A stretch of 64,000 bases of DNA from NCBI RefSeq assembly GCF_024713975.1, contig NC_091112.1, positions 6,262,501-6,326,500 on the forward strand, written 5' to 3'. The notes below the pieces were generated by a model. That model was not told where the DNA came from and did not search any database. It saw nothing but the letters and a program-made list of their open reading frames with translations. The DNA is from Paralichthys olivaceus. Its lineage: Eukaryota > Chordata > Actinopteri > Pleuronectiformes > Paralichthyidae. The translations under genes and the position numbers were made by a program. Positions 22,847-34,948 of this stretch are shown in pieces (the stretch's first letter is position 1; every line of letters begins with the position of its first letter).

Positions 22847-25394
22847 TACAAACTGTTTAAAATACAAAAACACCTTCTGTTTCTTCCTGTTTGTTTGTTC
22901 GGGGGAAATTCAATCTGAGTCATCCAGTATTTCACCTGTAGGAATCATTGCTGTTGTTTCACCACTAGGGTGCAGCAGCACATCGCCACAGCAGCTCCCA
23001 CCTCATCACCCACTGCAGCAGCTGTGACGCTCAGGATATTTGTTTTCAGACAGATTCATTATTGAGCCAATTTTTCATTAAACATATTAGTTTGTCAGAG
23101 GACATTGGCAAACATAGATTTTAAAATGTGCTTTTAAGAAATGTAGAGCTGGAAAAAATTGTATACATTTCCAGATTTCTTTCATAAAACTTACAGATTT
23201 GATTCGATGCTTTTTTTCGAGCTGTTTTTTGTTTCCAATAGGATATTTCGTTTTTGTTTACATACTTGTCTTCAACATACTTGAACATAGATTTCCATAT
23301 ACATGTACTTAATAACTATATTTTAAGTGAGCATGAATATGTGAGCCTATATATACACATATATACACACACATATATAGTATTATATATGTATGTATAT
23401 ATAGCTATATTTACAGGAATAATATATAATAGGTCAAACTGTTATATACTGTATAACAGGCATAAAACACCTTTTCATTTACAATTACAAAAGTGTGTAT
23501 ATATATATTTCTTTTTTCCTTTTGTCCTAAGTGCCCCGATGGGCTAATAAAGTGCCCAGAACCCCACCATCAGTTAACTACAACTTAATTAATAATAATA
23601 ATGATAACAATAAAACACATGACACATCCTACACATATGAAAAATCATGTCTGGTGATGAGATTCATGCTCAATGAAACACCTTGGGTGAGGGAGTGATG
23701 AATAGTAACAACCATCTGCTTTTGATCGAGAGCCTCACACCTCACACGTGTAGTTACTTAGCATTCCTTATGTAAATGTAATGCAAATCGCCTGAGTTTA
23801 CCTTTTATGAGCTTCGATACGAAAAAAATCCACATATGTGTTTAATTGGACCCACATTCAAGGGGAAACTGTAGGAGGATTTGGGTTTGCCTAGACCACA
23901 GGGGGAAAATAAAAAATGTAGAAAAAAAGAGTAGAGAATCAAGAGAAGAAATGGAGCTTACAGCCTTGACACAAGCCAAGGTTCTTTTTTTAACGTCTTA
24001 ATACGCACAGATAAAAATACTGCGTCCAAAGGGAGGTTTAGCTCTGATCCTTCATGATATAGATGCAGTGGAATGTACTGTAAAGCATGGATACAGCTCT
24101 GCACAGTGCTCCACCCACCCCCTTGTGCTCGCTGCACCTCTCTTCTTTAGTCCAAATCTGTAACAGATTGGGTTTAGTCTGACTGGAGGTATGCAGCCAC
24201 AACACCACATGTAGGGGTCTGCATAATCCCTCCGCTGAGCATTAAGCGCACAGCATGGGCATTCTTTTAAAGACCAGGCAGGAATTACCAATACATAATC
24301 TCCATGATCATCATTTAGTATAGTTCAGAGGAAGAGGATCGGGGGGAGGGAATCATCTGAATTTATGAAGGGATCTCAGAGATATATTCATACAATCTGG
24401 GAGAAGCAGCGTGTGGTGCCATCTGGAGAACACATAGGACAGAGTCGTTCAGGACTCAACTGTCTTCAACAACATGGAGCTAAACCACATGTTTAAAAGA
24501 CCTGATTTGTTTGTAATATATATATTTATTATGGGGAACCTGCTTAGTCGTATTTTCCTGAGTTCAAATTATTACCATGGATCTGTGTGGTTAAGGCCAT
24601 CAGTAGGAATTAAAGAGGCGGGGGGGGGGGATTAAAATTGTGTTTCTAAATGTAAATTCCTTGTCAGACGGCTGCTACCTACACGTCATATCTGTGGAGC
24701 TTTTATTTGACTGAAGACGCAGACACATTATTAATCTTCATGAGAACAATCCTCGAGATCATGCTCACAAGAAATGACAAGTCTAATTTCCCTGTAATCC
24801 ACTGCTCCTCCATATGTAACAGGTTATTTGCTGAAGGGATTGAATCACATCCACATCATTCTTTTCTTTTTTACTCTGTTTGCTCTGCTTTAAAATTCAA
24901 TAACACCATGTTGATATCATTCGTCTGGACACTGCTGAAACATTTATATTTCTCTCTCTCGTCCATCCATCCAACCCACGGGCAACATCAATAATATACA
25001 ACTTCCTGCTTTTATCGCATTGATAATCTGAATCGAGGTAGAAGGGAAAAACATCAATCAGCTAAATGTTGGCTAAGAGGATTTGAGGGACATAGCAGGG
25101 CCATCTTCCCTCATGATAATAAATGAGGGGTGACAGTAATGCTAGACTGAGCCCATATGGCTGCATACGTACTGTAACCCACTGCATTATGGGAGAAGAC
25201 ACAGGGCTAATTCAGTTTCAAATTTACACTCCGGTGCCATGTCCTCTTCTACTGCACTTTGTTTCTCTCTGTTTAATGATGCAATGAGTGCTGTGCATCG
25301 ATCGGCCAGTTAATTAATCGTATAAATCAAACTGGATATACAGTTCATAATTAGACAAGTGTCCTGTGACATCGAAAGCTAATTTGAAATATAC

Positions 25395-25790
25395 GTGTTT
25401 GCTTTCTTGCCAAGATGAGAAGACTTCCACCACTCTATTGTCTGTTTATTTAATAGAGCACATCTACAGCCTGCTGCTAGGTAGCTTAGCTTAGCATAAA
25501 GTCTTGAAACAATAGGGCACAGCTATCTTATCCGCATCTCTGAAGCTCATTCAATTACATGCTATATCTCATTGGTCTAATCTGTTCAAATAGGTCTTTT
25601 CTTATTGTTTCGATTGAGAGACTCCAAGTCGCCAGAGTTACATATTGTGTGTTTCATTGGAAGCTGTGATTATTTCCCTGCTGTTTCATATTTACTTAAC
25701 AGACATGGGAGTGGTGTGGTTTTTTTCAACCAACTTTTGGCAAGAAAGCAAATAACCATAATTTCCAAAATGTCATAATACCACTTGAAA
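25395..25790. mobile_element. MITE-like element with terminal inverted repeats
   Basis: TTTGCTTTCTTGCCAA (25398-25413) is exactly complementary to 25737-25752, and the similarity continues imperfectly inward for about 60 bases on each side ('CACCACTC..TGTCTGTT'). The interior contains 'TAGCTTAGCTTAGCATAAAGTCTTGAAAC', a block well known from an abundant fish MITE family. There is no coding capacity. The element is an old, diverged copy. Confidence 0.75.
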
Positions 25791-26576
25791 GCAGGCATAA
25801 TTAATCATTTTGAAAACATTTAAGTAATTACTATTGTAAATCATCACCTGAATCTGTTGCCACCCTCAGCTTTTACGAGCTAATGGTGAGTAATAGTTTT
25901 TTAGTGCATGATGCAACAGGTGGCTGTAAAGGTGGCTGGTTATTAGCAGCCAGATATTTCATTCAGGAGTTGGCAGAGAATGAAAGCAGATGCAAAACAG
26001 GGTGGATAGTGCACTTACATTTGACAAGTAGCTGAAACTCAACTCCAAATGAATGGATGTGGTACAGAATGTCTAAATATGCAACGGTAAGTTAACACGT
26101 TCGCATATTACATCAAAAGGTGATGATATTTTGTGTTGAAAACTTGTTTCTACTGCTCCTAAGAGGCTAAAAACTGCTCAGGTTTAACGACAGTGGAGCT
26201 AAGAATGTGGTCATCCCATCGTTTAGAAATGATTTCATTCTGAACCCAAAGGAATGATTCGCTGGTTCAAAACAATAAAATCCTTCTTTTGGATCATGTG
26301 AAGTGGACTGAAATGTATTTCATAGCTTTTGGTCCTGAGGTGTAACTTTAAGGCTGGCGTAACTTCAGATATACTGTATGTTTTTACACTCTGCCTATAA
26401 CTTAACAACTAGGATATTATTGTTTCCATAAAACCGAGGCGTGGAATAGTGTTTAAGCGAGACTAATGATAGAAGGTTCTTTGTACGGAGCACAGTGAGC
26501 AGGTGTGGGAGCGCTGCATGTGTGGTCAGAAACCAGGATTTCTGATCGAGCTTTACGTCGTATGTAACACATCCTG

Positions 26577-26596
26577 TCAGTCAGTCAGTCAGTCAG
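26577..26596. repeat. (CAGT)n short tandem repeat
   Basis: About five CAGT units in intergenic DNA. Confidence 0.85.
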
Positions 26597-29446
26597 GTAG
26601 GCGGCGTATTTTTGAATGGTTTTCCTGCATGGTCAGACATGCTGAGTCAATAAGCCCTGCTCAGTTAAAATTCCAGGTCTCGGAGAAGTGAAAGGAAAAG
26701 TCAAATCAGAATGTCAACAGGGGATCCGTAAACCACACGTTTCCTGGACAGCCCTGTCAGGCCCAGCTGTGCATACATCATATAGCCGGCATGATATGTG
26801 TGTACAGTTAGAGAAAGAAATAAAAGACAGAACGAGTGAAGGAAAGAAATAAAGAAAGACAAAAACAGACACTCGCAGATGTACACATGGAGCGGGGGGG
26901 AGTTAGTATTTGATGTATGACAAGAGAAAAAGAAACCAAACAGCCCTCTGAAGTCTGACGACGCTGTGGTCCTATCTGTTACCGTGTCAGTGCTTCTCGA
27001 CGGCCCACCCTGGCCTCCTCGTCTGTCTCTCCTCACCTTCCAGATGCTCGCCCAGTGAAGGGGTGAAAGGTTGGCAGGTGCCTGGGGGAGCAGCGAGGAG
27101 CCCTGGGGGTCAGATTTCTGAGAGGTCAAGCAGTTGCAGTCATGGGGTGGGAGGAGCGAGGAGGGGGCACAATATGGCTTGTTGTCCAGACTAGACTCGG
27201 AGATAGACAGGACCACAGAGCAGCAGTCTCACCTAATCAACTTCATTTACTGGCAATGACAGCCTGTGTCTGAGGTGGCCACAATCAGCTTTCAGGGTAT
27301 TACCCACTGCCCACCACAAATCCATAATCCTTGAATCCTTGACCTTTTTTGCATTTTCAACATAAAGTCGCTGACGGTCGCAAAAGCATCAACAAATCTA
27401 CACATGAATCTGTGCGTGATTTCAATCCTTAATCTATTTTAGCTGTAGTGTTTTATGGTTGATTGTCTTTATTGTCTTTAGTAATTTGTGATTGTGTTTT
27501 CTTATGTGTCATTGTGGTTAGTATTTTTAGTTTTTATTAAATTTGCCGTTGTGTGTTTTCCGTTGTGGTTTGTAATTTGTTGTTGTCTTCTCTGTTTTGC
27601 CATCTGATTGTGTTTTGTACTTCAGGACCACCGTACTTCATCTGAATGCCAAATCTAATCTGGTGGAACAACAAAGCATGTTGTCTATATAATGAGCGAC
27701 CGAAGGCAACATCTCGTATAGACCCAGTGATGCGTTCATTTGTCGACCTAATGAGTTTTTCATGTGACTTCATGTTCAGTTTGGCGTGTTTGGCTTCCTA
27801 ATGCATGTCCCTGCTTCTCATTGCATCGCTGAAATGAATCAATGAAGTTTGCAATGTAGACGCTGAAATCAATGTGTCATTGACGAGCGATGTTGTTTCC
27901 AGCTCCAGTGATCAGATTTAATGCACCCGAACAGTAGCTACCTCTCCCTACGACCAGTGTGCCAAAGATGTCTCAAAGCAAAATGATGCAGTGAGCAGAT
28001 AACATTACGAGACAGAATTTCCCATCTCCCCCCCCATTGCCATCCATTATGTACACACAGGATGAGGTCAGTTTGTTCTAGTCTAGACATGTATCGCTAC
28101 ATCATCCGCCCCTCGCTGAGTACACGGCGCTGACCCACATTAATACGTTTATAATCGATACCTCCGCGGGTCCCGTGCGAGGACTCGCTTATCAGATGTT
28201 GGAGGAAATTGTGCAGTCCAATTTAAAATGGCCCCGGGGAAACTTTCATAACCGTGTGCCAATTAGTTCCACTGTCAATAATGCTAATGCTAAAGGACAT
28301 TATGGTCTGGGGTGAGAGGAGCGGAGGGATAGACGGAGGAGGGAGACATCATCAAGCTCAAACCACTGTTAATGGCTGTTACACTGACAAGAGGCATTTG
28401 ATCAGACACACACACACACACACTCATATACATTGTGGCTCTGTGGATGTGAGGGGGGTGTGTGTGCTATGGGGGCAGAATTACACAACCCATGAAGATA
28501 ATAAGTAATGACGTCTTATAAAGGTCAACAAACAAAGCACTAGTGGGACAAATGCAGGCCGTGTGATGAGATTCATTAGGACAGCATTGAGAGCATGGAG
28601 AGCGAGAAAAGATGGGGTGAGGAGGGGTGAGGGCGAGGGGGCGCATTCCTCTGCTGTTTCACTGCGGCCGTCACAGCAGCACATGAAACAGGTGTGCGTC
28701 TGTACTCCGGGGCGCAGAGAGCAAGACAAGTGCTACTCTCACATGGTTCAGACTGGTCACACTTGACCACACTCTGACCTCAAAACCCCACTTGAGTGGC
28801 CCGAGACTTCATTAAGCTCGTCCCTAAAGTGGCGCAGGGGTCCCCACAACTATTATCTTGGCAATTTAACACAGCCGCTCGTCGTTCCTAAATGATCTTG
28901 ACTCAAGGATATTTATGAGCCGCGCCCACGTCAATGCCAAAACCTTCAGGAGCCCTGCTTGGAATTTAGAGGCCCCCCGATGAGAAGCATCAACAGACTC
29001 CTCCGCCCTGATGCAGCTACTTTGATACGCACTCACCTCACCTGTCTGAGGAGCATCTTATTAAACTTACAAAGTCATCCTGCAAACACAACTCAGACCA
29101 TATGAGCACAGAAAGCATTTAAAAAAGGGGAGGTGACTTATAAACTTTGAGTTACAATTGATTACTGTTCATTACTCTGAGACACCGACATAAACCTAAT
29201 CCCTGAATGGTTGAATATTCAACTTGCTTGTCACAGAAGTGAACTCAAATTTACAAAAATCAACACTTGAGACCTGACTTTGACTTGACTTCCCTCTAAT
29301 TTAACTTTACACATCATGTCCTGCCTCCTGCATGATCTACCCAGACACCACCCCTCCCCTGTTTGTTTGCTATTTCATTGTGTATCTGAATAATGTTTAT
29401 ACCTTGTACCGTGTAGAGTGCCACGTCTATTCAGTAATTTTTTATT

Positions 29447-29640
29447 ACCTCGGCCAAGGAGGCTGTTTACACCCCTGTCCGTTTGCCTGCAGCATTTTAA
29501 AAAACCTACTGAATGACTTTCCACAAAACCTGGTTCAAAGATGGGCTAAGAGGGAACCTGTTCAATTTTGCAGAGGATCTGAAAAGGGGAGAATGTGGCC
29601 TTTTTTTAAATTTTCATCACTATCCCAGCATATATGCATC
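29447..29640 (+). repeat. Interspersed repeat family A, 5' part
   Basis: Starts with 'CTCGGCCAAGGAGGCTGTTTACACCCCTGTCCGTTTG' and continues with the diverged 'ACTTTCCACAAAACCTGGTTCAAAG' block seen in the 36.4-kb copy. The 3' end of the family is absent. Confidence 0.65.
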
Positions 29641-30639
29641 CCTTAGATTTTCAGAAAACCCAGGAAATTCATTCTGGCTCCAATTTCTTCTGAATTCCCC
29701 GTAATCAGTTTTTGAACATCTGAGGTGAGCTCAGGTTGACAAGCCTGAAAGATTTGAGCGGTCGTTTCATCAGCCGAACCACTCCTCATGAATCTGGCAG
29801 TCAACTTCCACGCTGGTTCTTTTCCAGGCCCAACTCTCAAAACAAAACCTGATTGTGAAAGATTTTGGGCCGCAGGCTCATTCCTCTCCGACAAGTATCA
29901 GATCTTACTCCTCCATCAGCGATATCCTGGAAGCTGTGGGACATGGTGACGCACTTTTAGTCACCCTTTCCTTTTCCCAAACATCTACACACTCACACAC
30001 ACCTAACGACAACATTACACACAGCTCTGTTCTGCAGCTCAGGAAACAGAGGGTTCCTGTTTTTGACTCCAAGCTCTATTGTTATCTTAAACACAGTACT
30101 TAACAGTACATGCTCTCTCTCTCTCCCCCTTCCCTCCTTCTGTCTGGCTCTCTCCACCCCTCACACTCTTATGATATTACACAATAATTATCCGGCCAAA
30201 TCTCAATCCCTGTATAGCTCTTCAGTAGCACACATTCTTATCTGGACCTTTCACTCTGCTAATATTGACAAAGCCAGAGAGATAAGCGTCAACACAACTC
30301 TCCATTACCACTTTTCCTGTTTTATCTCTGCCTCTTATCTGTGCTCTCTGGCCCGAGTCACACACAGTCACTTCTATTCCTGCACTTGAGGATGAAGCAT
30401 CTTCTCTGCCATCGCTCTCTGTCTTTGTCAATCTCTCTCACACACACGGCCTTCGTGAGTTTTACTCTGCAGACTCTGTGCTGTGGGAACCGAGGTGCTG
30501 CACGCAGTTGAAGGTGCTGAGGGGGAGATTGAAGAAAAGTCTGGATAAGCAACAGCTGGATTTAACACACCATTAAGGTCATTGGTTGTTCAAGCTGCAC
30601 CTGCAAATCCCTCGATTTCACCCCCCCCTGTGTAAACCT

Positions 30640-30775
30640 CTCTCCCCCTGTCTGCTCCACTCCCTCCTCTCCTCTTTTCTCTGTTGCCATCTCTTCTTTC
30701 GTCCACATACTCAATCACCCCTTCGTTTTTGATTCCTGGTCCTCTCAGCTTTCTCTCTCTCTCTCTCTCTCTCTT
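30640..30775. repeat. Pyrimidine tract ending in (CT)n
   Basis: CT-rich sequence with a pure CT run of about 25 bases at 30750-30774. A similar but shorter tract lies at 30110-30150. Confidence 0.85.
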
Positions 30776-31009
30776 GCCCTCAACTATGAACCAGAGATTA
30801 AAAAGTGTAAACATTTCAAATTACGATGATAGATTATAGATTATAGAGACCAAATATTATCATGGTTATCAGGTTTTTGGCAAAATTGTTCAAATGAACA
30901 GAAAATGCTCAAAATGTACGTTAAATATTTTTTATTGGAAAAACAATATTATGTGAAAGTTTTAAATTAGGTACAAACAACTTTTCTATGTTTTTATTTT
31001 CTTGTGTAC

Positions 31010-31085
31010 CTCATTCTGACCTACCTGCTGCTGTAACAATTTAATCCCCCCGGTGTGTGGATCAATAAAGTTGTATCTTATCTTA
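31010..31085 (+). repeat. LINE-like 3' tail fragment
   Basis: 'CTGCTGCTGTAACAATTTAATCCCCCC...GGATCAATAAAGTTGTATCTTATCTTA' has the form of the 3' end of fish LINEs (L2/CR1 or Rex type), which end in short ATCTTA-like repeats. No reverse-transcriptase part remains. Confidence 0.55.
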
Positions 31086-31646
31086 ATGTAGCACCATGTG
31101 GGCCTAACAGCATATCAAAAATTAACACTGAGGAAGGAGGGGAAAGAAGTGAAAGGCAAACTAAAATTTACTGGCATTGGAAAGGAAGTCAATCACTTTT
31201 GTAGTGGGTTTACCTGTGTTTTAAAAAAAGTAATTTACCTGCTAAATTTGGTGTAAAAGAGGTATTTCCCCCCTAAACTAAACGTTTTACCATAAACACT
31301 TTTTCTTTACCATAGTGCATCGTGAAACTGATAAATGTTTCATCCCTATGAACGCTCTGCCCAGCGTTTCTTATGATTCTTTATGAAAAATAACGGTTCC
31401 CGCCCTCCCCGTCTCCTTTCTTGTCTCCTTCTTTCTCTTTTACTCTTTCTCTCTCTCTCTCTCAGTCTGGTTGCCTCCCTCTCATTCTCTCCATTTCAGT
31501 GACCCTTCCCTCTCGCAGGCTGTTGTGTTGTGTCTGCCAGGCCTTCTCGGCTGGAGCGCAGGTTTCCTGAGTACTGGAACGGAACAGGTGCTGGCAGGGA
31601 GGCGCACTGAGAAAAGCCAGCTCCACTGTTCCCACTGAGTGTTTCT

Positions 31647-31675
31647 CACACACACACACGCACACACACACACAC
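31647..31675. repeat. (CA)n microsatellite
   Basis: CA run of about 29 bases with one CG interruption. Confidence 0.92.
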
Positions 31676-33162
31676 TCCTCATACCGATACAACACAGGCA
31701 GGACACAGCACACATGCTATGCTTCTGATGCAGTGTGTCATGTGTGAGCTCACCTGGATTCGGTTTATTTTATGGAGACAGTGGAGCGGCCTGACCTTGA
31801 CAGTCTGATATGTACCCCATCACATCGTATTAAGTGCAGAGCTGCATAGAAATGTAATGAAACCAGTACAGGTGTTTTATGTTGTGATGTTGCAGTAGGG
31901 ACAAGGTGTAAATATTGAAATTAATCACTTGGCCTCAGAACGATTGCTAATGAGCACCTGGATTTCTCCTCTGCCACAAGTCAAAATGTCCGCCATGAAA
32001 GCACAGTTGCTTCACAGCAAGACAGGTTTTCCACATCTGAAAATAGTCCCCAACAAATTCACTATTTGCTCAAGTTTGAGTTCCTTTGAGTTTGAAAAGT
32101 TTCAGTTTCCAGGCTAACTGAGGCTTTTAAAAGTAATAATATTTAACTATATGATTGTTGGGTAGCCTCACCTCACAGCTGGAAGGTACTTGGTTTGAAT
32201 CCCTGTTCGTACCGGACCACAAATATGTCCTTGTTTTTAATGTTCATCAAATACTGGGATCTACTATTGTTCTTTCTTTTATAACAGCCGATTGTACATT
32301 TTTTGCTTTTGTTTTTTTTCTGAATGTGAACATGCAATGTAGAAGCTGGACGGCCCTCAAAGACGCCATTGGCAAGATAAAATAACCTCAAATGACACTG
32401 CAGAGATAAGATACATTTTGATTTCAGGATTCAAATATTTACATTTTCAACAAACAGACATAAACCCTTCCTACATAAAGAGAAAACACATGCTGCTCTG
32501 CTCTTGCAGGCACACAGATCATCACTCACACTATTAACACTTGTGCAGAAAAACGTAAACACCACAGCTCTAAGAATAACTCTCCATTTTCCCCCGAAGA
32601 ATGATGTTTATCTCTCAGTGGCTCCTTAAGATGTCCCTCCCCCCAGTTAAGTGAATGGTGTTTATGTCTCCCACCCCTCATGATTTCACCCTGGAGAGGT
32701 CTGTGCCCTCTGCAGCTGGACAGTTCACTGCCCTGAGTGCAAGGACATGCCCCATAGCACCTAAAGAGACATAAAGATCCAGCAACTGCCGGCTCCCACA
32801 GGCCCCTAATGAAACTGTTGCTGGATTCCTGGCTTCGGAACAACATTAGTGTTAATAGATAGCTTTCAGCTAGCCTTAATGGTGAGCTAATTTTCAAAAT
32901 GGCTCCTCTAAATTAAGAGGATGACACAGAGAAACAGTTAGAGGTCTAATGTGTGTTAAAGTCAGAGTGGGGGCCTCTTAAAGACTCTGAGGAAACAAAT
33001 TGTTTTCTCTCGCTCAGCTGACAGGCTACCGGTGTTAATACATCAGACAACAGTCTAGCGCAGCGTGTTCATGAAAAACATAGTCAGCAACAACATTGAG
33101 ATTAATTGAGAAGAAGTTGCTGTAATTCATCTTTCTCACTGTCTTCTCGGTCGTCTCTAGAT

Positions 33163-33210
33163 AGATGGAAAGATAGAGAGATACTTTATTGATCCCAAGT
33201 TAAATCTAGT
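33163..33210 (-). repeat. LINE-like 3' tail fragment, opposite strand
   Basis: 'AGATAGATGGAAAGATAGAGAGATACTTTATTGATCCCAAGTT' is the reverse complement of the common LINE tail 'GGGATCAATAAAGTATCTATCTATCT'. It faces the similar tail at 31.0 kb. Confidence 0.6.
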
Positions 33211-33576
33211 GTCTAATTACTGCAAAACAACAGGAAATATAGGCTTTAATATGAATTTAATGATGACATGTCCAGGGTGTACCCTGCTTCTCAGGGGTAC
33301 ATTCATAGTCCATCCATTTTGGATAAGTGGTACACGATTTGTATGTATGTATGGAAATGAACAGTTATGACATGGATGTACTATAGATAATTAAATAACA
33401 TGGTAGAAAACAATAATGGCAATACAAATAATCAATGAATTCATAAATCAAAAAGGGTTTCATATAAACATAATCAAAAGATGTTTTTCATATTGAGGTG
33501 TATTAAGAATGTGAATTTAATTAACAAGTAAAACAAGGATGTCGTGTTAGTAATTTAGTAAGATCTGTAAAATTAA

Positions 33577-33616
33577 TAATAATGGCAGTAAATAAAAACT
33601 TTTACTGCCATTATTA
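33577..33616. repeat. Perfect 16-bp inverted repeat, 8-nt loop
   Basis: TAATAATGGCAGTAAA (33577-33592) is exactly complementary to 33601-33616. It is AT-rich, lies about 200 bases upstream of the dpm3 promoter, and is most likely a remnant of a small hairpin-forming element. Confidence 0.9.
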
Positions 33617-33805
33617 CTAGTTTATATATATTCACAAGTGATAGGGTTTGCATACAAAACGACAGTTTTGGGAAAACTACTTATATATAGATATATTCGT
33701 TTTTGTGAGTTTTTTTGCAAGTAATATGCAATTTATATTAAAAAAAAATAATGTACATTCATACATTTCCTCTTATATATATATCTATGCTTGTAGCATA
33801 ACTGT

Positions 33806-33881
33806 AACTACATTTCCCATGAGGCGTTGCGGTGTAATACGTCATTGCCGTGCGCAGGGCTGAGGTGGCGTTAGAGAGAAG
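33806..33881 (+). promoter_or_regulatory. dpm3: dpm3 promoter with ZNF143-type element and untranslated first exon
   Basis: AACTACATTTCCCATGAGGC (33806-33825) closely fits the ZNF143/STAF binding consensus ACTACAATTCCCAGCATGC found at many housekeeping promoters. There is no TATA box. About 55 bases on lies a donor, GAGAAG|GTAAAC (last exon base 33881), which would splice to the acceptor CTCCTCCAG before 34110, 24 bases ahead of the dpm3 start codon. The start site is inferred. Confidence 0.6.
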
Positions 33882-34133
33882 GTAAACACGTTGGGTTTTG
33901 GGGGATTATTGTTTCTAAATCAGATAATTGGACGAAGTTATCTGTAAACGATCTGTTCATTTGATTGATTGTGTTTATGTAGTGAGACTGTGACTGTCCG
34001 TGTCGTCCCCCTGCTGTTTATCCGCTCTCCGTGTTGTAGCAGCAGCGCTAAGCTAACGCTAAGCTAATTAAATGAGTCGCTCGGTACCTGCTCCCTCTCT
34101 CTCCTCCAGGTCGGTTCCCGGCGGGGTCTCATC

Positions 34134-34412
34134 ATGACGAAGCTCCTGGAGTGGCTGCTCGGTGTGGCGGTGGTGGTCGCGGTCTGGGCGGTGGTGTCCT
34201 TCGACCTGTTGGACCTGAGCCTGCCGCTCGCGTACCGGGAGGTGGCCTGGCCGATGCCTCTCTACCTGTTGGTGTCGTTCGGCTGCTACTCGCTGGCCAC
34301 CGTGGGCTACAGGGTGGCCACCTTCAATGACTGCGAGGAGGCGGCGAGAGAGCTGCAGGAGCAGATCCGAGAAGCCAAAGAGGACCTGAGGAGAAAGGGC
34401 CTGAAGATGTGA
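34134..34412 (+). CDS. dpm3: DPM3: dolichol-phosphate mannosyltransferase subunit 3 (92 aa)
   Basis: DPM3 is the small ER-membrane subunit that holds the catalytic DPM1 in the dolichol-phosphate mannose synthase complex with DPM2. The complex makes dolichol-P-mannose from GDP-mannose for N-glycosylation, O-mannosylation and GPI anchors. The protein is 92 residues, the same length as human DPM3, and begins [10 protein letters not shown] (human MTKLAQWLWG). Two membrane segments are visible, about residues 5-27 and 38-58 ([12 protein letters not shown]). They are followed by the conserved [24 protein letters not shown], the cytosolic coiled helix that binds DPM1. The whole reading frame is in one exon, as in mammals. 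GC content is well above the flanks, as expected for a coding exon. Its dependence link to efna1 (a GPI-anchored protein) is biochemical only. Confidence 0.97.
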   Translation: MTKLLEWLLGVAVVVAVWAVVSFDLLDLSLPLAYREVAWPMPLYLLVSFGCYSLATVGYRVATFNDCEEAARELQEQIREAKEDLRRKGLKM

Positions 34413-34942
34413 AGCTTGACAAGGACCATGCAGAATCTTTTGATGGACTGTTGCACACAACCTGGTATCTGCACTCCTGAGGTTGGAGTCTCTAGTGTGA
34501 AATATGTTGGACGGACTTCCTGTTTCCAGCAGTTTCACCCTTCATTCATGCAGCCACGTTTGTTTTTATTCATGTATTAACCAGCATTAGTCGCACAACT
34601 GACTGATTTTTGTGTTACTCATAGATGACAACAAATAAGACTGAACTCTGAACTGAACTACAAACCTGTCTATTCAAAGATGTGTCTGAAGTAAAACAAG
34701 TTTGCAACATCCAGTTCTGTTCATATCAGCTTGTGGTTGCACTGATGACCATAGAAATAGAATACCAGTTATACGTTCAAATCACTGTTGTGTTTAATTA
34801 TCGTCTGTGACCAGTTGTTCATCACTGGAATCATCCAGACAGGCACTGAACTGTATAAGATCGCAAATGTCTGATTCAGAAACTCTGGACATTTGCCAGA
34901 ACTTTTCCCGCCACCTCAAACTTTACAGGAACTCAGTGTAAA

Positions 34943-34948
34943 AATAAA
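34943..34948 (+). other. dpm3: Likely poly(A) signal of dpm3
   Basis: AATAAA about 530 bases past the dpm3 stop codon, the first on this strand. Confidence 0.5.

Larger units (their letters stand above)
22870..33800. other. Gene-free interval between trim46 and dpm3
   Basis: About 11 kb with no exon I can support. KRTCAP2 and SLC50A1, which neighbour these genes in human, were looked for and not seen. The interval holds an AT-rich microsatellite-like tract (about 23.3-23.5 kb), an inverted-end element (25.4-25.8 kb), a family A copy (29.4-29.6 kb), CT-rich tracts (30.1-30.8 kb), LINE-like tails (31.0 and 33.2 kb) and a 16-bp hairpin (33.58 kb). Two low-repeat blocks, about 28080-28280 and 28780-29000, look like candidate regulatory sequence. 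Confidence 0.6.

Noticed and set aside
26701-27216. 171-codon minus-strand frame
   Set aside because: Ser/Leu/Phe-rich translation of purine-rich DNA with no domain; checked for SLC50A1-like or KRTCAP2-like membrane segments and none fit.
33577-33616. The hairpin upstream of dpm3 as a microRNA
   Set aside because: AT-rich 16-bp stem, too short; more likely an element relic.
34068-34538. 156-codon open frame on the minus strand over dpm3
   Set aside because: It is the antisense shadow of the GC-rich dpm3 coding exon; the plus strand frame is an exact-length DPM3.
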